A stretch of 64,000 nucleotides of DNA from Motacilla alba alba (taxonomy: Eukaryota; Chordata; Aves; Passeriformes; Motacillidae), in the NCBI RefSeq assembly GCF_015832195.1, contig NC_052046.1, positions 41,736,473 through 41,800,472 on the forward strand, written 5' to 3'. The notes under the pieces were generated by a model. It was given only the letters and a program-made list of their open reading frames with translations, did not search any database and was not told where the DNA came from. The translations under genes were made by a program, and so were the position numbers. This document shows, one piece after another, positions 48,601 through 61,599 of the stretch (its first letter is position 1; each line of letters starts with the position of its first letter).

Positions 48601-49140
48601 CTCAGACTTAACTAGTCCTGTCTACTTTTATTCCTTTATGCAATACTTTAAATGCATCAATTTTTGAAAACTTATTAGATAGACCCCAGTTCTCAAGACT
48701 GTGTGTACACTATAGTGTTAACAGGCCATGCTGCTGATATGAATGGGTAGACTGACATAGCTCTCTTGGCCCTCAGTAGTTTTACAATTAATTATGAAAG
48801 CTAATGATTTAACTCCATAGTTTCCAGATTGATGACTATCTTTCCCATTGACTGGTATGAGGGAGTGAAAAAATTGCTATCCTGAAAATTGCTATTCCTG
48901 AAAATGAAACCATTGGAATAAAACATAAGACCTGCACACTTGTTGAAAAAATATGCTCAGTTCTCACTCAGATAGTTTCTATGCAAGAGTAGAATCATCA
49001 CCACTATGATGCAATAACATGTCTCCAGCATAGCTGCCAGCCAGGGAGAGGAGAAACAGAGCTCTGCATTTCACAGTAATTTTAATTGTCATTATTTGGT
49101 AAACTAGTATAGTCCATTGCACCAGTGTATTTCCAACTCA
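42636..49140. other. Intergenic, nothing recognised
   Basis: AT-rich sequence upstream of LNPEP. Apart from the 17-bp duplication and an imperfect AATGCT/TAATGCT-rich patch near 47590-47650 I see no gene, repeat family or RNA. Short open frames here lack splice-bounded or family signatures. Confidence 0.6.
43229..43262. repeat. Exact 17-bp tandem duplication
   Basis: CCAGGGGTCCACAAGAG occurs twice head to tail (43229-43245, 43246-43262) followed by CCC. It is a recent slippage duplication. Confidence 0.9.
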
Positions 49141-49144
49141 GGAA

Positions 49145-49172
49145 AAGGCAAGGCAAGGCAAGGCAAGGCAAG
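49145..49172. repeat. (AAGGC)n microsatellite
   Basis: About 5.6 uninterrupted copies of the pentamer AAGGC. Just downstream, ATTGTCTAGAACA occurs twice within about 45 bp around a run of CTAATTG-like words. Confidence 0.9.
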
Positions 49173-51085
49173 AATTGTCTAGAACAATTAGCTAATTGCT
49201 AATTGTCTAGAACAGCTAACTGCTAGTATGCTTATGCAATTACTAACTTGATGTTGCAACATCCTAGCTTGTTTTCCAAAATACCCACAGCATGTCTGCA
49301 CTTATCAGTCCCTATCATAATTAAAATGCCATTCTTTCTATCCTACTCTCTTCACCGACTTCATTAACCTCAACAGTATAGGAAAACTGGGCAGAAAACC
49401 TAAGCTACTGTTCAGAAACTTGGACCAAGCTCCTAAGAATGGTATATGGAGAACAGCTCGTTTGAAGCCTACAACTTTGAACTTTTCACACTAACCCCAA
49501 GTCATCCACAGTGACACTGCAACAACAGTGATCAAACAGCGGTTATAGTCACTTCAACAGTCTTAGGAAGGGCATATCTATTGAAAATAAGATAGATGGT
49601 TGTAAGTAACATTCAAAAATCCTGCAGTCCAGTTTCTGAGGAATTCACAGGTCTTGGATTGTATGTACAGCAGCCTGTTTGTGCTTACTGTTCTGAGAAG
49701 TTTAGCACTCACCAGTGCTACCTTGGAAAAATATCAGTTTCTTGAAGGAGAAGAACTGTGTGAAGGCTATAAGAAGGCTTATAAGACTACGCTCTAGGTG
49801 AAACTTTCAAAGTACTTTTCGTGTCTGGAGGGAATCTTACAAAACCCTCATGAATACCAGGAGATGCACACAGAATTAGAACAGGATGATGCTTGATAGG
49901 ATGTCTGTCTGGAATGCAAAGCATGCATTTTGAAACACCAGTGTTCTGTGAAGAGATATAATACTAGGAATATGCAATATAATCAGCACATAACAATGTC
50001 AAGGGTAGTCAACTGAACATCCAACAGCTGCCTCGAATCATTAAGTTCTGATTCACAGCAGTATGTTTTAAGCATAGATAATGCTTTACAACTGCCAAAT
50101 GTGAAGACAAACTGCAAAGACAAAGAGTCACATTAATGTGAGAAGGCTACTAAGGAGAAAAAAATCTCCATAGGCAGCAGACAAGATGTCACTTCCATAT
50201 TTAACAAAAAAATCTGTGAGACGAGTGTGTGCCTGAAGGACGCTGGTATCTAATAATAGCATTGCCTCACACGATCTCTTTCTATGGCAAAGGTTTCTGG
50301 GCACACCCACATGAGGAGAAATCTGAGCTGATCACAAACAAGTGAGACTGGGGCTGGGAAGCAGCAGGAGCATACTGCCTCCCCAAGACAGTCAGCTCTA
50401 TGGCACTAATGTGGCACCTGAGCTGAATTAAACACTTGGAAAAAATTCCTCAGAAGGCACTGGAGTCTTCTGCAAAGGAATTTTCTTTCACCCAGATTCC
50501 CCTTTGAAAGAGTCTTGCAAACACAGGTGTTTAGCTTCTTACAAATCCAAGTGAAAAAGAAATCAAGTAGAAAGACAAAAAGTTCTTAGGCACGGGAAAG
50601 GTCTAAACTCTCTATGTATGATAGATGGTTTTACACACTCTTTATATGTGATGTTAGTTGGTTTTACAGTGTGTATTTGTTTGAGATTTGAATGTACTTA
50701 GTTTTATTTTATTTTGCTTCAGTTGCAAAAAATGCCATCCAAAAAATAACATCCTATCAAAAAACAGGTGCCAAGCTAAGGAACAGAACTTTTTCTTCAT
50801 TCAGCTGTGATAAGATACCATAAAGAAGTCGGATTTAAAAAAACTAAAAAAAAGAAACCCTGAGTTATGCCAACAAGATGAGATGATATCACATCAGGGT
50901 TTTTTTTCATATCCCCCTTTCAAATGCTGACTATGAATTACAGGCTAGAAGTACAATATTTTTAGAACAAATTTAAGGTGTCATGTGCCTGATAATATTG
51001 AAATATTCCTACTTCTCTAACTACTTTTGAGATCCAGTTATTTGGTATATTTCATCTTATGGACAATATATTTAAGCTACAGAAG

Positions 51086-51129
51086 AATTGTAGGCTTCAG
51101 CTGCTAAAAAATTGTAGGCTTCAGCTGCT
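51086..51129. repeat. 24-bp tandem duplication
   Basis: AATTGTAGGCTTCAGCTGCT is present at 51086-51105 and 51110-51129, giving a 24-base period. Confidence 0.9.
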
Positions 51130-54100
51130 GACATACATCTTGTACATTTATGCTTGGAAACACAGAGAGTGATGAATAGCAAAATATTAGAGGAAAACTC
51201 AGGCACTTCCTAAAACCAGTTGAGAGCTTTTAGAATACAGTATATCGTTTGGAAAAGTATTGCTTGCCAAATTGCAATTTTCCCCCAGAATGTGCTGTTA
51301 GCAATAAAATGTTAGTTGGCAAAGTGTTTTGACATCAGATGTGGAATTCCTAGATGGATATAAAGAGAAATTAATCTAGCTAATTACTTGGCAGTTACAG
51401 TAGTCTTCTAAAATGCACGTGTCTTAGGATATGTCTGCATTGGATATTTAACTCAGTCTGAAGAAGGTAATCCTTGTCTATGCTGAATAAGTGGTACCAA
51501 TGATTTGTTCAGTCTGCATTAGGCTTTCTACTCTGTTCTTTCTGTCACATCACTATGGGCAGAAACTGAGGAGCAGGATGACTGAAGAGAGAGAATTGTA
51601 CAACTTGGATCAGCCGTGTTCTCTGGTTTAGGACGTGCCTATAAAATACTCACAAGAAAGTTGCTCATCGTAAATCGAAAGAGTCATCTGATCCATCAAG
51701 ATGTTACTGAGATATGGTGCTTAGATCATATGTATCAGACATCATATCAATAATTTTTAACCTGGATTCAGCAGATGGTCTGAGGCTGTTGAGACTTTTG
51801 CCCAGCTGTCTGATGCTCCTAATGATGATATCTGATGATAATCCCATTGATTTACAGCCACAATCCATGGTTCTCCAGAGGCTTACAGACAACTAAATAA
51901 AGACATGTCAATCAGTACCTGATCTGGATCAGCTTTAGTCAAGCACCTCTACCAGAAGAACATTTTCTATAAAATACAGTAGACAAGGTAAACCATGTCT
52001 TTAAAATATGTTACTACAGATGTGAGTTTTCCTTATCCTGACTTCTAAGGCTGTGCATGAGGAGAGACTGCATCTTCCTAACTAGTGACTTGTGAAAATT
52101 CTTAAGATCACAGGAGTAAGGTGAACTTGTTTTTCTGCAAAGCAATGCTCCAGCCCATTATGGCTCTAATTTATAATAAGTTCTGCTCATGTCTTTTGAC
52201 TACATTTTTCTTGAGATAGGTTTTATATCAAAGAACATAGGAAGTTATCCTATCATGCAACAGAGCACCTCCTGAGTTTTGTGTAACTTTTTAATAGTAA
52301 TTAAAATAACTCATTCTAGGGCAGTTTTCTCAATAAGAAATTAAATTTGATTTTAATAAGAGCTAACAAGTGTAAAAATTTCATTTGGTTTTAAATTGTT
52401 TGGCACAGTATGTGGCCCCTAAAGGTAACTCATTGCCAGTGCTTAATAAATAAGTATAGGAAGCAAGGGAATACATACAAACACCACTTTTCAGCTTCCA
52501 GAAGCCTTGTGTGAGACAGTGATTATTGATCATATGCATGTCTGTTTTGTGAGCTATGTACGTTTTCCAAAGTAAAGCCTGAACACAAACACAATTACCA
52601 GAAGATTAAACCTCTTTCTATATCATTTAAGAAGGGCTACACATACTGCAGTAGTAGGAAATATTGGCTATGGCAATACATTTGGAGGATACTAGCTCAT
52701 ATCATACTGTAAAGATGAAGACTGAACTAACACAGACTTTGGCCTTAACCATTACCCTTGATTAGCTAAATATCCAAACTTTACCTCATTTTTCCTCTAA
52801 TCATCCAGTCATGCTCCAATACTCTAAGACACAAGTTTAATGGGATTAATTGTGGTATTCTGTGCTTTTAGTTTGTTGGTGTGTCTAAACATCTTTGAAC
52901 TCACCCCCAGAAAAAGTAAAAGGCACTCTCAGAATAATTAGTTCTAACAGAGAAAAAAGCTGATTCAAATGTGTGAAGATGAATATAAATATTTTTCATC
53001 AGTAATTAATTATTGGAAGTGTATCCTCTCAGTGTTTCTCATAATTTGGTTTCTTTTTAATTTCTTTTTATGAACAGCAACATAATTCCAGTTAAAAGCA
53101 CTTCTTTACCATGACAGCCAGTAAGAATGACTTGTTACACAAAATCTTTGTAAAATTATTTTGTTTGTTGTTATTAGAAGAATTACTGTATATTAGTTTA
53201 ATCTCCCTGTAAATTAAGTTAAAACTGTTGCCTCTATCTAATTCTTTGTTCATTTCCCAGAAGAATATATGGACTGAATGTTTATGTTTCTTCTGCAGTT
53301 GCAGTAGATAATCACCCATACTTTCTATTTTATTTCTTTGTGCCTCTATCATAGAGACAGATACTTGGTCCTGACAGCTATTTACATTATGAACTGGTAT
53401 TTTTAAAAGTGCAAAAGAAAAAAAGAAGAAAATACAGTTCATTAATCTCACTTGCCTCAAAAAAAAAAAAAAAAAAAAAAAGAAAGAAAGAAAAGAATCA
53501 CATTCAGAAGCACTTCTCAATAGTAAATCTGGCTAGTAGCTAGTTCAGTAGCTTTTCTGGCTGTCCCAGAAGGCTGATGCAACTTGAATAACACTACATT
53601 GCTTGTCAGAGGTAATCTAAGGAGAAGAGAAGCACCTACAGCTTCCTCAGAGTGTGGTTGGACAGATGAACACCATCTGTGATAATCAGAGCATTATCAC
53701 ACTGACTGGATTTTAGAGATTTGACATCATTTTAGAAACCTGTATTGGCAAGTGTATTTTTCCTTTGAAGTTTCAAAGAGCTGCAAATCACTTAAATCAG
53801 ATTATAACATATGCCATTGAGGACTATTTACTGAGCAGTTCAAAGTACAGGCTGCTTGTTGGTACTAGTCATCTCCAGCATTTTTCACTCTTTTGAGCTG
53901 AAGGAACAAGAAGCATATGGTATTACAGTGAAACATCTGTCAGGAAGTAAAAAAACCCCCTATTTTTACTAAAATATAAGTGAATTGAGTTAGAAAATGT
54001 CACACAGAGACCAGAGACACAAAGAAAAAGAGAGATTCCCCTTGTTAAGTCACAAGGTTCAGAACAGGCCACCTTCCTTTTTAAACTCCTTATGAATCAT

Positions 54101-54157
54101 AGGGAGGGCTAAGTCCAATCTTAGTGTTGGGTTTACGTGCAATGAAATTAACCTATG

Positions 54158-54189
54158 CAACAACAACAACAACAATAATAATAATAATA
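54158..54189. repeat. (CAA)6(TAA)n compound microsatellite
   Basis: Six CAA units (54158-54175) pass directly into TAA units up to 54189. Confidence 0.9.
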
Positions 54190-56568
54190 GGTACCTACAT
54201 GGATCAGTAACATTTCATTACTATTAAATCAGCATTATTTCAATCACTTACCAAGGATCTGTCAAATATAAGGGATCCCTCCACCTTGGGTAAGAATGGC
54301 TATCCTAGTCCAAGGTAAGGAATTTCAAACCTCATGAGACATCCCTGCTGAAGAGGGGAGTCACCTGGCATTCAGTTCAGCTGCATTTCAGGGAGAGCTC
54401 AAATTGGGCCCATCCTGACTGATATTTGCAGAGTGAAGTAGTTGGCTGCTGGTCAGTAATAAAGACAAGACAGATGTCTTCATTTTGGCTGTACCATCTT
54501 GTTCTGTGCTTTAGTTATCTTGTAATTTTGGGGTTTGAATCCACTTTTGGAAATATTTTCATGAGGCATTTTCACCCCTTTATACACAAGCCAGGAGCTT
54601 AACAGCATTCCAGTTCAGCACAGGGCATGAGGCCTCTTGCACCTTAGTCAGTCTGAACAAAGGCAGGGGTGAGGGCCAAGTGTGTCTGTGACAGCCATCT
54701 TACATAATATTGGCTATGATTTTGTTTAATGCACTTTAATGTACTTGATATTTTTCTCTTATATTGACTTAGCGGTGAAGCATTATAAAAGTCCGTCTTT
54801 GAATTCAGAAAATAGCTTGCAGTGAGATGACGGTCTATGATTTTGTGGAATTTTTGCATGAAAATAATACGGGTTTTATAAAAACTAAAGAAAATACTCA
54901 GAATTTTAAATCTGCAAAGTAAATATTTCACATGTATATAACGAGGTCATATTTTCACTCATTATTAATCCTGCATTGGATTTACACTTGACTAATACAA
55001 AAGGCAGCCAAGTTTTCATGTTAGAAGCTAATTATTCCATATTCAAGTTAATAGCTGAATGAACACACATATTGCATTTTTTTCAAGCAGCTGGAAATCT
55101 GCCCAATATACAAGGCAGAGATGATTTCACTGGACATTTACTGCTCTGCCTTTCTGACAGTCTGTCCTTCCTGAGCAAGCTAATTGTTGGCCAGATATGG
55201 CACTCACTGCTGAGCTAGGGTAGCTCATATTAACACATGAGCTAAAGCCTCTCAGTACATGAGATCACAGGAGCAAGAAGCAGTGTTCTGGTCCGTAAAC
55301 AGAGTGGTGGGCAGAAGAAAAATAGCTGAGAACTCTTCATCACTCACCAAGGAACAGAACTGCTACACAGTACTATATAAATGTATGAGCTGGCAGAATC
55401 AAGGAATAAGAAAGGTCAATGAAGGCATTTGCATTCCTATACTACATGGCAAGCATAAGAACTGCAAATCAGAGAGATGTGTTACATTGGAAGTGACCTT
55501 GTTTGACATTATTACAGCTGACAAGCAGCAGATGGGACAAAATAAGACTATACCTAAGGACAAACTGTTATTAAATATTAACCAAAATGTCAGTTCTTAG
55601 TACTGTAACCACTCTGGGAAAGTTCCATTTACCTTCTAACAGAAGGCCAATTATTTCCTTGCCTAGCTGACCAGGTGTTAATTTTTTCTCTTTTCCTCTT
55701 TTAAATTTCTTACTTACAAGTAATTTTCTATTTGCTTTGCCTTTTGTGATTATTTTGCCAGGCATCTGTTACATAATCCATAGTGTACTAATGAGGAGAG
55801 TAGCAATATGGTTAAAATCTGTGTACTTTACCTTAACAGAAAAATCCACAAACCATAGGAAAAATACTTAAGAGGAGGAATACAAGAATGCATGACTTCT
55901 AAGATGCAGCTGCAGTTTACAGATACAGGGCTGAGGTAGCAGATCTTGGTTCAACCCCAAGGAGTCACATGTGATATCTCTCTAGTCTCTTTCCAGTCAA
56001 GTGCTCCAAATAATCTGGAAAAGTTTTCCAGAACACTGGAAACCAGGAAAGAAAAAAACTGTGAATGGAAAGAGGGAAATTGCTAAAAAGTATTTGATGA
56101 TAATGTATGAAGTTTTGATCTAATTGTAATTAAGACACATACACAAAAGTATTTCTCATTTTTTTCCTGATAACACATCTTTATGACTGCTTGAAAAGTA
56201 AACCACCTAGTAGAAGGTCTTATTTCCCACAATTTCCAATCCACTTACTGAAAAAATAACTTTTTACTTAAAAAAAGAATGAGGAATAGGAGGAGAGGAG
56301 ACTGAGGGGATGGGAAGAGTGGGAGGCACGGGGAGAGGAAGAGAGTGAGGGAAGGGGTGGAGGTGCAGCATACCCAGAAATTTATCATATGCTGGAGGAT
56401 ATTGTAACCCAGAAAGCCTGTCATTAAGAAAGACAAGAACTCATAATCAGTTTGGCAGAGCTGAATAGCTTGAGAATTGTCCCAGCAAACCTTCAGGAGA
56501 CTGTCACCAAACCTCTGAGGCAGGAGATGCGAGAAGACCTGCATTGGTTTTGATTCAGTTAGTGTTCG

Positions 56569-57675
56569 TGTACTGGGTTTGTGTGGCCAAGCTTTGGTAG
56601 TGGGAGAGGTGCAGTCACTTCTGTGAGAAGCTGCTGGAAGTTTCCCCTTTGTCTGACAGATCCAAAGCCATGTGTCTCCAAGACAGACCCACTACTGGCC
56701 AAGGCTGTGCCAATAAGAAATGGTGGTAATGCCTCTGTGATAATATATTTAAGAAGGGAAAAAAAGTTATTGTGCTGATGTAATTGTGGACAGAGAAAGG
56801 AGGGCTGAGAATATGTGAGAGGAACCATTCTGAAGACGCCAAAGTCAGTGGAGATGGAAGGGTAGAAGATGCTTCTGACACTGGAGCTGACATTCTCCTG
56901 CAACCCATGGTGCAGACCATGGTGAAGGGGCTGCTCCCATGCAGCCCATGGAGGTCCATGGGGATGTAGAGATTCATCTGCATGCCGTGGAGGAGCCCCA
57001 TGCAGGAGCAGGTGGATGCCTGAGAGGAGGATGTGACTCTATGGTATGCCCATGCTGAAGCAGGGTCCTGGCAAGGACCTGCACACCTGTGGAGAGAAGA
57101 TCCATGCTGGAGCTGGCTTCCTAGCAATACTTGTGATCCCATAGGGAACCCATGTTGTAGCAGGCTGTGCCTGAAGGACTGCATCCTGTGGAAGAGTGAA
57201 CCATATTGCAGTGGTTTGTGGAGACCTGTTGCCTGTGGGATGGGCTCACACTGGAGAAGCTCATGGAGAGCTGTCTTATGTGGGAGGAACACCAGAGTGG
57301 AGCAGTGAAAGGATGCCTGTCCCTGAGCAGCAGCAGAAACCTGTGGTGAACTGACCACTACACCCATTCCCTGTCTCCTTGTGCCTCTGAGTGGGAGGAG
57401 GTAGGGGTGGGAAGGAGGGAAGTGAGGGAAGGTGTTTCTAAGGTCTTTTTTTATTTCTCATTATCATGCTCTGATTTTGTTAGTAATAAATTCAATTAAT
57501 ATCTGTAATTCAATTCTGTTTTGCTTGTGACAGTACTTGATGAATGATCTCTCCCAGTCCTTATCTCAACTCATATAGTCTTTATTGTATTTTATGTCCC
57601 CTGTCCAGTTACAGAGGGGAGTGAGTGAGCAGCACTGGTGGGTGGCTAGCATCCAGTTAGGGTCAACCCATTACA
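56569..57675 (+). mobile_element. ERVL-type solo LTR, near full length
   Basis: About 1.1 kb beginning TGTACTGGGTTTGTGTGGCC and ending GGTCAACCCATTACA. It contains GCCTCTGTGATAATATATTT, AAGAAGGGAAAAAAAG, repeated short units around CATGCTGGAGCAGG / GCAGCCCATGGAGG, and a distal AGTAATAAATTCAATTAAT polyadenylation region. This layout matches a common avian LTR I recognise as ERVL-like. The repeated units keep long frames open on both strands (250 codons minus at 56615-57367, a spurious open frame). I found no target-site duplication and no internal viral genes. Confidence 0.75.
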
Positions 57676-58014
57676 AAAAACTTCAACTGAATACTGCTAA
57701 CATTTAGACATTCTCATTCTTACCAGTTTCGCAGGGAAATTGCTGTCCAGCCAGGTGTGGTATTCAGACAGATATATATAAAATGTGAAATGTGGCAAGT
57801 TCCTGAGGTCACCAAAGTCCAGTTTTTAGCTAAAAAAGATAAAAATGTTACATAATTACTTCAGTTTCTATGAGGAAAAAAACTTCTGCAGGAAAATATG
57901 GATTAAGTCTCTTTCTCTTCTCTGTAATTTTATTTCAATTAATAATATTACTCTTTAAGTAATTTCACACCAGCTATGCCATATGAAATATATTTACTTA
58001 CTTAATTTGCTAGT

Positions 58015-58735
58015 TATGTTAAGGTTGAAAAGAACTTTGAAGATCATCCAGTCCCAACTCCTGCTGACACTTCCCATATACCAGTTTGCTCCAGGCCTTA
58101 TCCCACCTCACCTTGAAGAGTGCTAAGGACACCCACAACCTCCCTAAACAACCTGTTCCAGTGTTTCATCTCCTCACAGTAAAGGATTTATTTCTAACTT
58201 AAATTTGCCCCCTTTCAGTTTATACCCATTACTTCTTGTCTTATCACTAATACTACCTTATGAAGAATCCCTCTCCAGCTTCTGTGTAGGATGCTTGAGA
58301 TAATGGAAGGTTGCCATAAGGTGTCTACACAGCCTTCTCCAGGATGAAGAGATGCATATTGCTCAGCCTGTATTTCTGAGGGAGATGCTCCAGTCCTCTT
58401 ACCTACTTAATGGGCCTCCTCTGGACTTGTGCTGAGGACCCCAGAGCTAGATGCAGTGTTCCAGCTTCCCAGAGCACAGCAGAGCAGAGCAGAGCAGAAT
58501 CCCCTCCCTTCCCTGCTGTCCACGCTGCTTTGGATTCAGCCCAAGATCCCATTGCCTTTCTGGGCTGGGAGTGCTCATGGCTGGGTCATGTTGTGTTTTT
58601 CATCAATCATCACCCCCCCAAGTCCTCAGAGCTGCTTTCAATCACTTTTCCATCCAGCCTGTAATTGTGGCTGGTATTGCCATGACCCACGTGTAGGACC
58701 TTGCACTGCAAAGTAAATAACCTACATTTCACCTT
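58015..58735 (-). mobile_element. CR1, longest copy in the window
   Basis: In plus orientation: TTTGAAGATCATCCAGTCCC, ACCTCACCTTGAAGAGTGC, CACCCACAACCTCCC, CAACCTGTTCCAGTGTTTC, CAGCCTTCTCCAGGATGAAG, GGGCCTCCTCTGGACTTG, and further on CATGACCCACGTGTAGGACC. These are successive blocks of a CR1 3' end in reverse complement, extending into the end of ORF2. A (CAGAG)n-like microsatellite at 58477-58499 has expanded inside it. Confidence 0.88.
58477..58499. repeat. (AGCAG)n microsatellite inside CR1
   Basis: About four copies of AGCAG in tandem inside the CR1 copy, apparently expanded after insertion. Confidence 0.8.
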
Positions 58736-59679
58736 TGATATTTCAGGAATTATTTGGCTTTTAATGAAGATTCACCAGTAATATAATTAGGGAATGTCAG
58801 TGTTTCTTATGAAAAAAAAATTCTCTTTTCCCCACTGTTCTTCTATTACTAGAAAGGCAGCAATTATTTTGACTGCAACAACACATACACTGTTGCAGCA
58901 CTGTAATTATAAGAGGATACTTCCTCCCCTCATAATACCACATAACAATTTGGGAAAGCAGCAGATGACCATATGAGATTACAATGAGACAGAGTTTTCT
59001 TTGTTTTTTTTATTAAATTAAAACAAATATTCAGACTCCATTAGAATGACTGGAAAATAATTTCAGTTAAAGACATATTGGCTATTACATGACTTGAGTT
59101 AAGTAAGTTTATGGTCATGACTGAGTAACTCCTGGAAAACAACCATCTGGACTCAGGACCAGGAATTAAAAGGATATTAAGCTCTGGTACCTGAAATAAT
59201 AATGTTTTACTGAGTCAGTGTAAAAGGCAAAATTCATGAGGGAATGTAATCTCATGAGTGAAAGAGTGATAAACAAATTGGTTAATGTGTTAAAGAAGTT
59301 TACAAGTTGCAGTCTTGAAAAATAAATATATCTATACTTTCTAGTTAATTTTTATAACAGGAGTTATTCCTCAAAGCTGGATTCAGTCATCGGAGACTTG
59401 CACATATGATGCTTTTTTCAGCAGCAGGAAAGTCTGTGCCAGGAACCTCTGTAGTGGTCTGCAGTTCAGACATACCCTAAAATCCTGCCAAAACCTTCTT
59501 TGTGACAGACAGAAAACAGATTCATAATCCCACCAACTGCTGTTGTGCTGCTGAGCATGTGGTCAGCCAGCTTTCCAGTGGCCTGTGGGTAGAAGTGCTG
59601 TTGAGGAGAAGAAAAGTGCAGTACGGATGCAGAACATGATTTCCCTTCAGCAGTGCTGATTCACTCTAGTGCTAGAGTA

Positions 59680-60383
59680 CAGCAGATCCATGCTAGAGCA
59701 GGTGAATATGTCTAAAGCAGGCTGTGACCCTGTAGAAAATGTGCCGTGGAGGAGGCTCCAGGCAGGACCTGTGTCCTTGTGAGAGAGAAGCCCATGCTGG
59801 AGCAGGTTTGCTGGCAGGACTTGTGACGCCATGGTGGAACCATGCTGGGGCAGTCTGTTCCTTAAGGACTGCATCCCGTGGAAAGGACCCATGCTGGAGC
59901 AGCTCATGATGAACTGTAGCATGTGAGACATTCATGAAGAACTGTCTCTGCTGCAAGGGACCCTACACTGACGCAGTGAAGGACTGTGAGGTGTCCTTCC
60001 TGTGAGGTGGAAGAAGTGTAAGACATGTGTGAAGAACTGACCTCAGCCCACATTCCTTGTCCTTCTGTGCTTCTAGGAAATGGAGGAGATGGAGAAAATA
60101 GGGGGTGAAATTAAACCCAGGAAGGAAGGAGGGATAGGGGAAGGTGTTCTAAAATTTGAGTTTATTTGTATTTATCTTACTCTGATTGGAAATTAATTAA
60201 ACAAAATTTCCCAATTCAATTACATTTTATTTTTAATGGTAATTAGTGAGTGATCTCTCCCTGTCCTTATCTTGACACATGAGCCTTTGGTTCAGTTTTC
60301 TCTCCTCTTTTTAGCTGAAAAGTTGGGAAGTGATAGAGTGGCTTTGATGGGCACCCTGCATCAAGCCAGGGTCAACCCACTAC
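59680..60383 (+). mobile_element. ERVL-type LTR, 5'-truncated relative of 56569-57675
   Basis: Shares with the copy at 56569 the units GAGCAGGTTTGCTGGCAGG, CAGTCTGTTCCTTAAGGACTG, GGAAAGGACCCATGCTGGAG, the purine-rich GGGATAGGGGAAGGTGTTCT, and the end AGCCAGGGTCAACCCACTAC. The first third (promoter-side) is missing or unrecognisable before about 59680. Same orientation as the first copy, but clearly diverged from it. Confidence 0.72.
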
Positions 60384-61033
60384 GCTGGCCACTGAAAAGC
60401 AAGGAAGCATCTGTATACACTTGAGATCCCCTCTTCCAGGCAGCTGCATTATGACCACAGTTGTGACATTGTCTCCTCTGGGCAACAAATGGCACATTTC
60501 TTATGTCTTTTCATGTGGGAATAGTAGCAAAGTCTATTCTTTAGATTTTTTTGCCAGCAGACATGAAATAATGTCAGAACCAGTGCCACAGATAAGGCTC
60601 CATGAGATTCACAGCCTGCAGAGAAAGCTTCTCTGTCAGTTCACTTTGAAAGCTTCTGTTGCACCTACTCTCTCTTCAAGAAGATTAATGAGTTTGAGAA
60701 GCTAAGAATGAGTGAATTATTTTCTGCTTTAGAGCAATGCAGAGTGCATGTACACTCTTATCTCATAGTTTCTCTCCACAGAGCATTATGTATCATGGCT
60801 AGCAATAGATAGATAGAACTCCAGTTTTGGTAGGTCTCTTCCTTCAAAAGTGTGTGCTGTTGGCACTGACAAGATGGAATTTTGCCAGGTTACAATAACT
60901 GATGTAATACTTCTTGCTTACTGGTCCAGACATAATATTTTATAGGAGACTGTGATAGTTAAAGAGATGCAGTCCTCAGGAAAATTTTTGCAAATACTGC
61001 TTTTTTTGCTTTGGTCCATTCCAGAAGTGATCA

Positions 61034-61150
61034 GTTTGGACATAGCTCTGAGCAGCTTCATCTAGTTGAAGAATGTCCCTGCTCAGGTGTGTTGCAGGGC
61101 TGAGTTGGATTAGATAACCTTTAAATGTTCCTTCAAACCTTAACTATTCA
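61034..61150 (+). mobile_element. CR1 3' tail
   Basis: Reads AGCTCTGAGCAGCTTCATC, TAGTTGAAGAATGTCCCTGC, GAGTTGGATTAGATAACC, then CCTTCAAACCTTAACTATTC. It is a short CR1 3' terminus in plus orientation. Confidence 0.82.
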
Positions 61151-61599
61151 AATTATTCAATACCTCATATTGTGTTGTTGAAGAAGAACATGTAATCTGT
61201 ATTCTTTCAAAGTACCATTTATGTTTCAAAGTGAAAGTACACAACACCCTAAAACTATTTTTTATATTTAAAAGGCCATTGCATTCCACCATTCTTTATT
61301 AAAAGTGATCACAGACACCAGCTGACAGACATTCTTCACTTGAATTTGCAATGAATATGCAAAGAAAGTTTTAAAGGGAGATAGCAAGGGTAACCAACAC
61401 TTTTTCTCAAAAAAAGAGAAAGATTTCTTTGCCAAATATGGACTGTTAAGAAGTCCACAGTAGATAATCAGCAGCCTCTTGTTTTTTTGTGGTTCAAACT
61501 ACGAATTTTCAAAACCTTGGTGAAGTCTGGGGGCTTCAAGGTGACGGTGATATGGTAGATAGACCTTGTCTGGGACTCAGGAGCCCCCCAAGCTTCTCT

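Larger units (their letters stand above)
49173..56568. other. Intergenic, only simple repeats
   Basis: AT-rich non-coding DNA with simple repeats (51086-51129, an A-run near 53460-53480, and 54158-54189). A 142-codon minus-strand frame at 53092-53520 is helped by a poly-T tract and has no recognised domain; a 113-codon plus frame at 55259-55600 also has none. Confidence 0.6.

Noticed and set aside
53092..53520. 142-codon minus-strand open frame
   Set aside because: Partly encoded by a poly-T tract giving a phenylalanine run; the rest has no family signature that I recognise.
55259..55600. 113-codon plus-strand frame as a possible gene
   Set aside because: No recognisable motif, no evident promoter or splice context; expected by chance in 20 kb of intergenic DNA.
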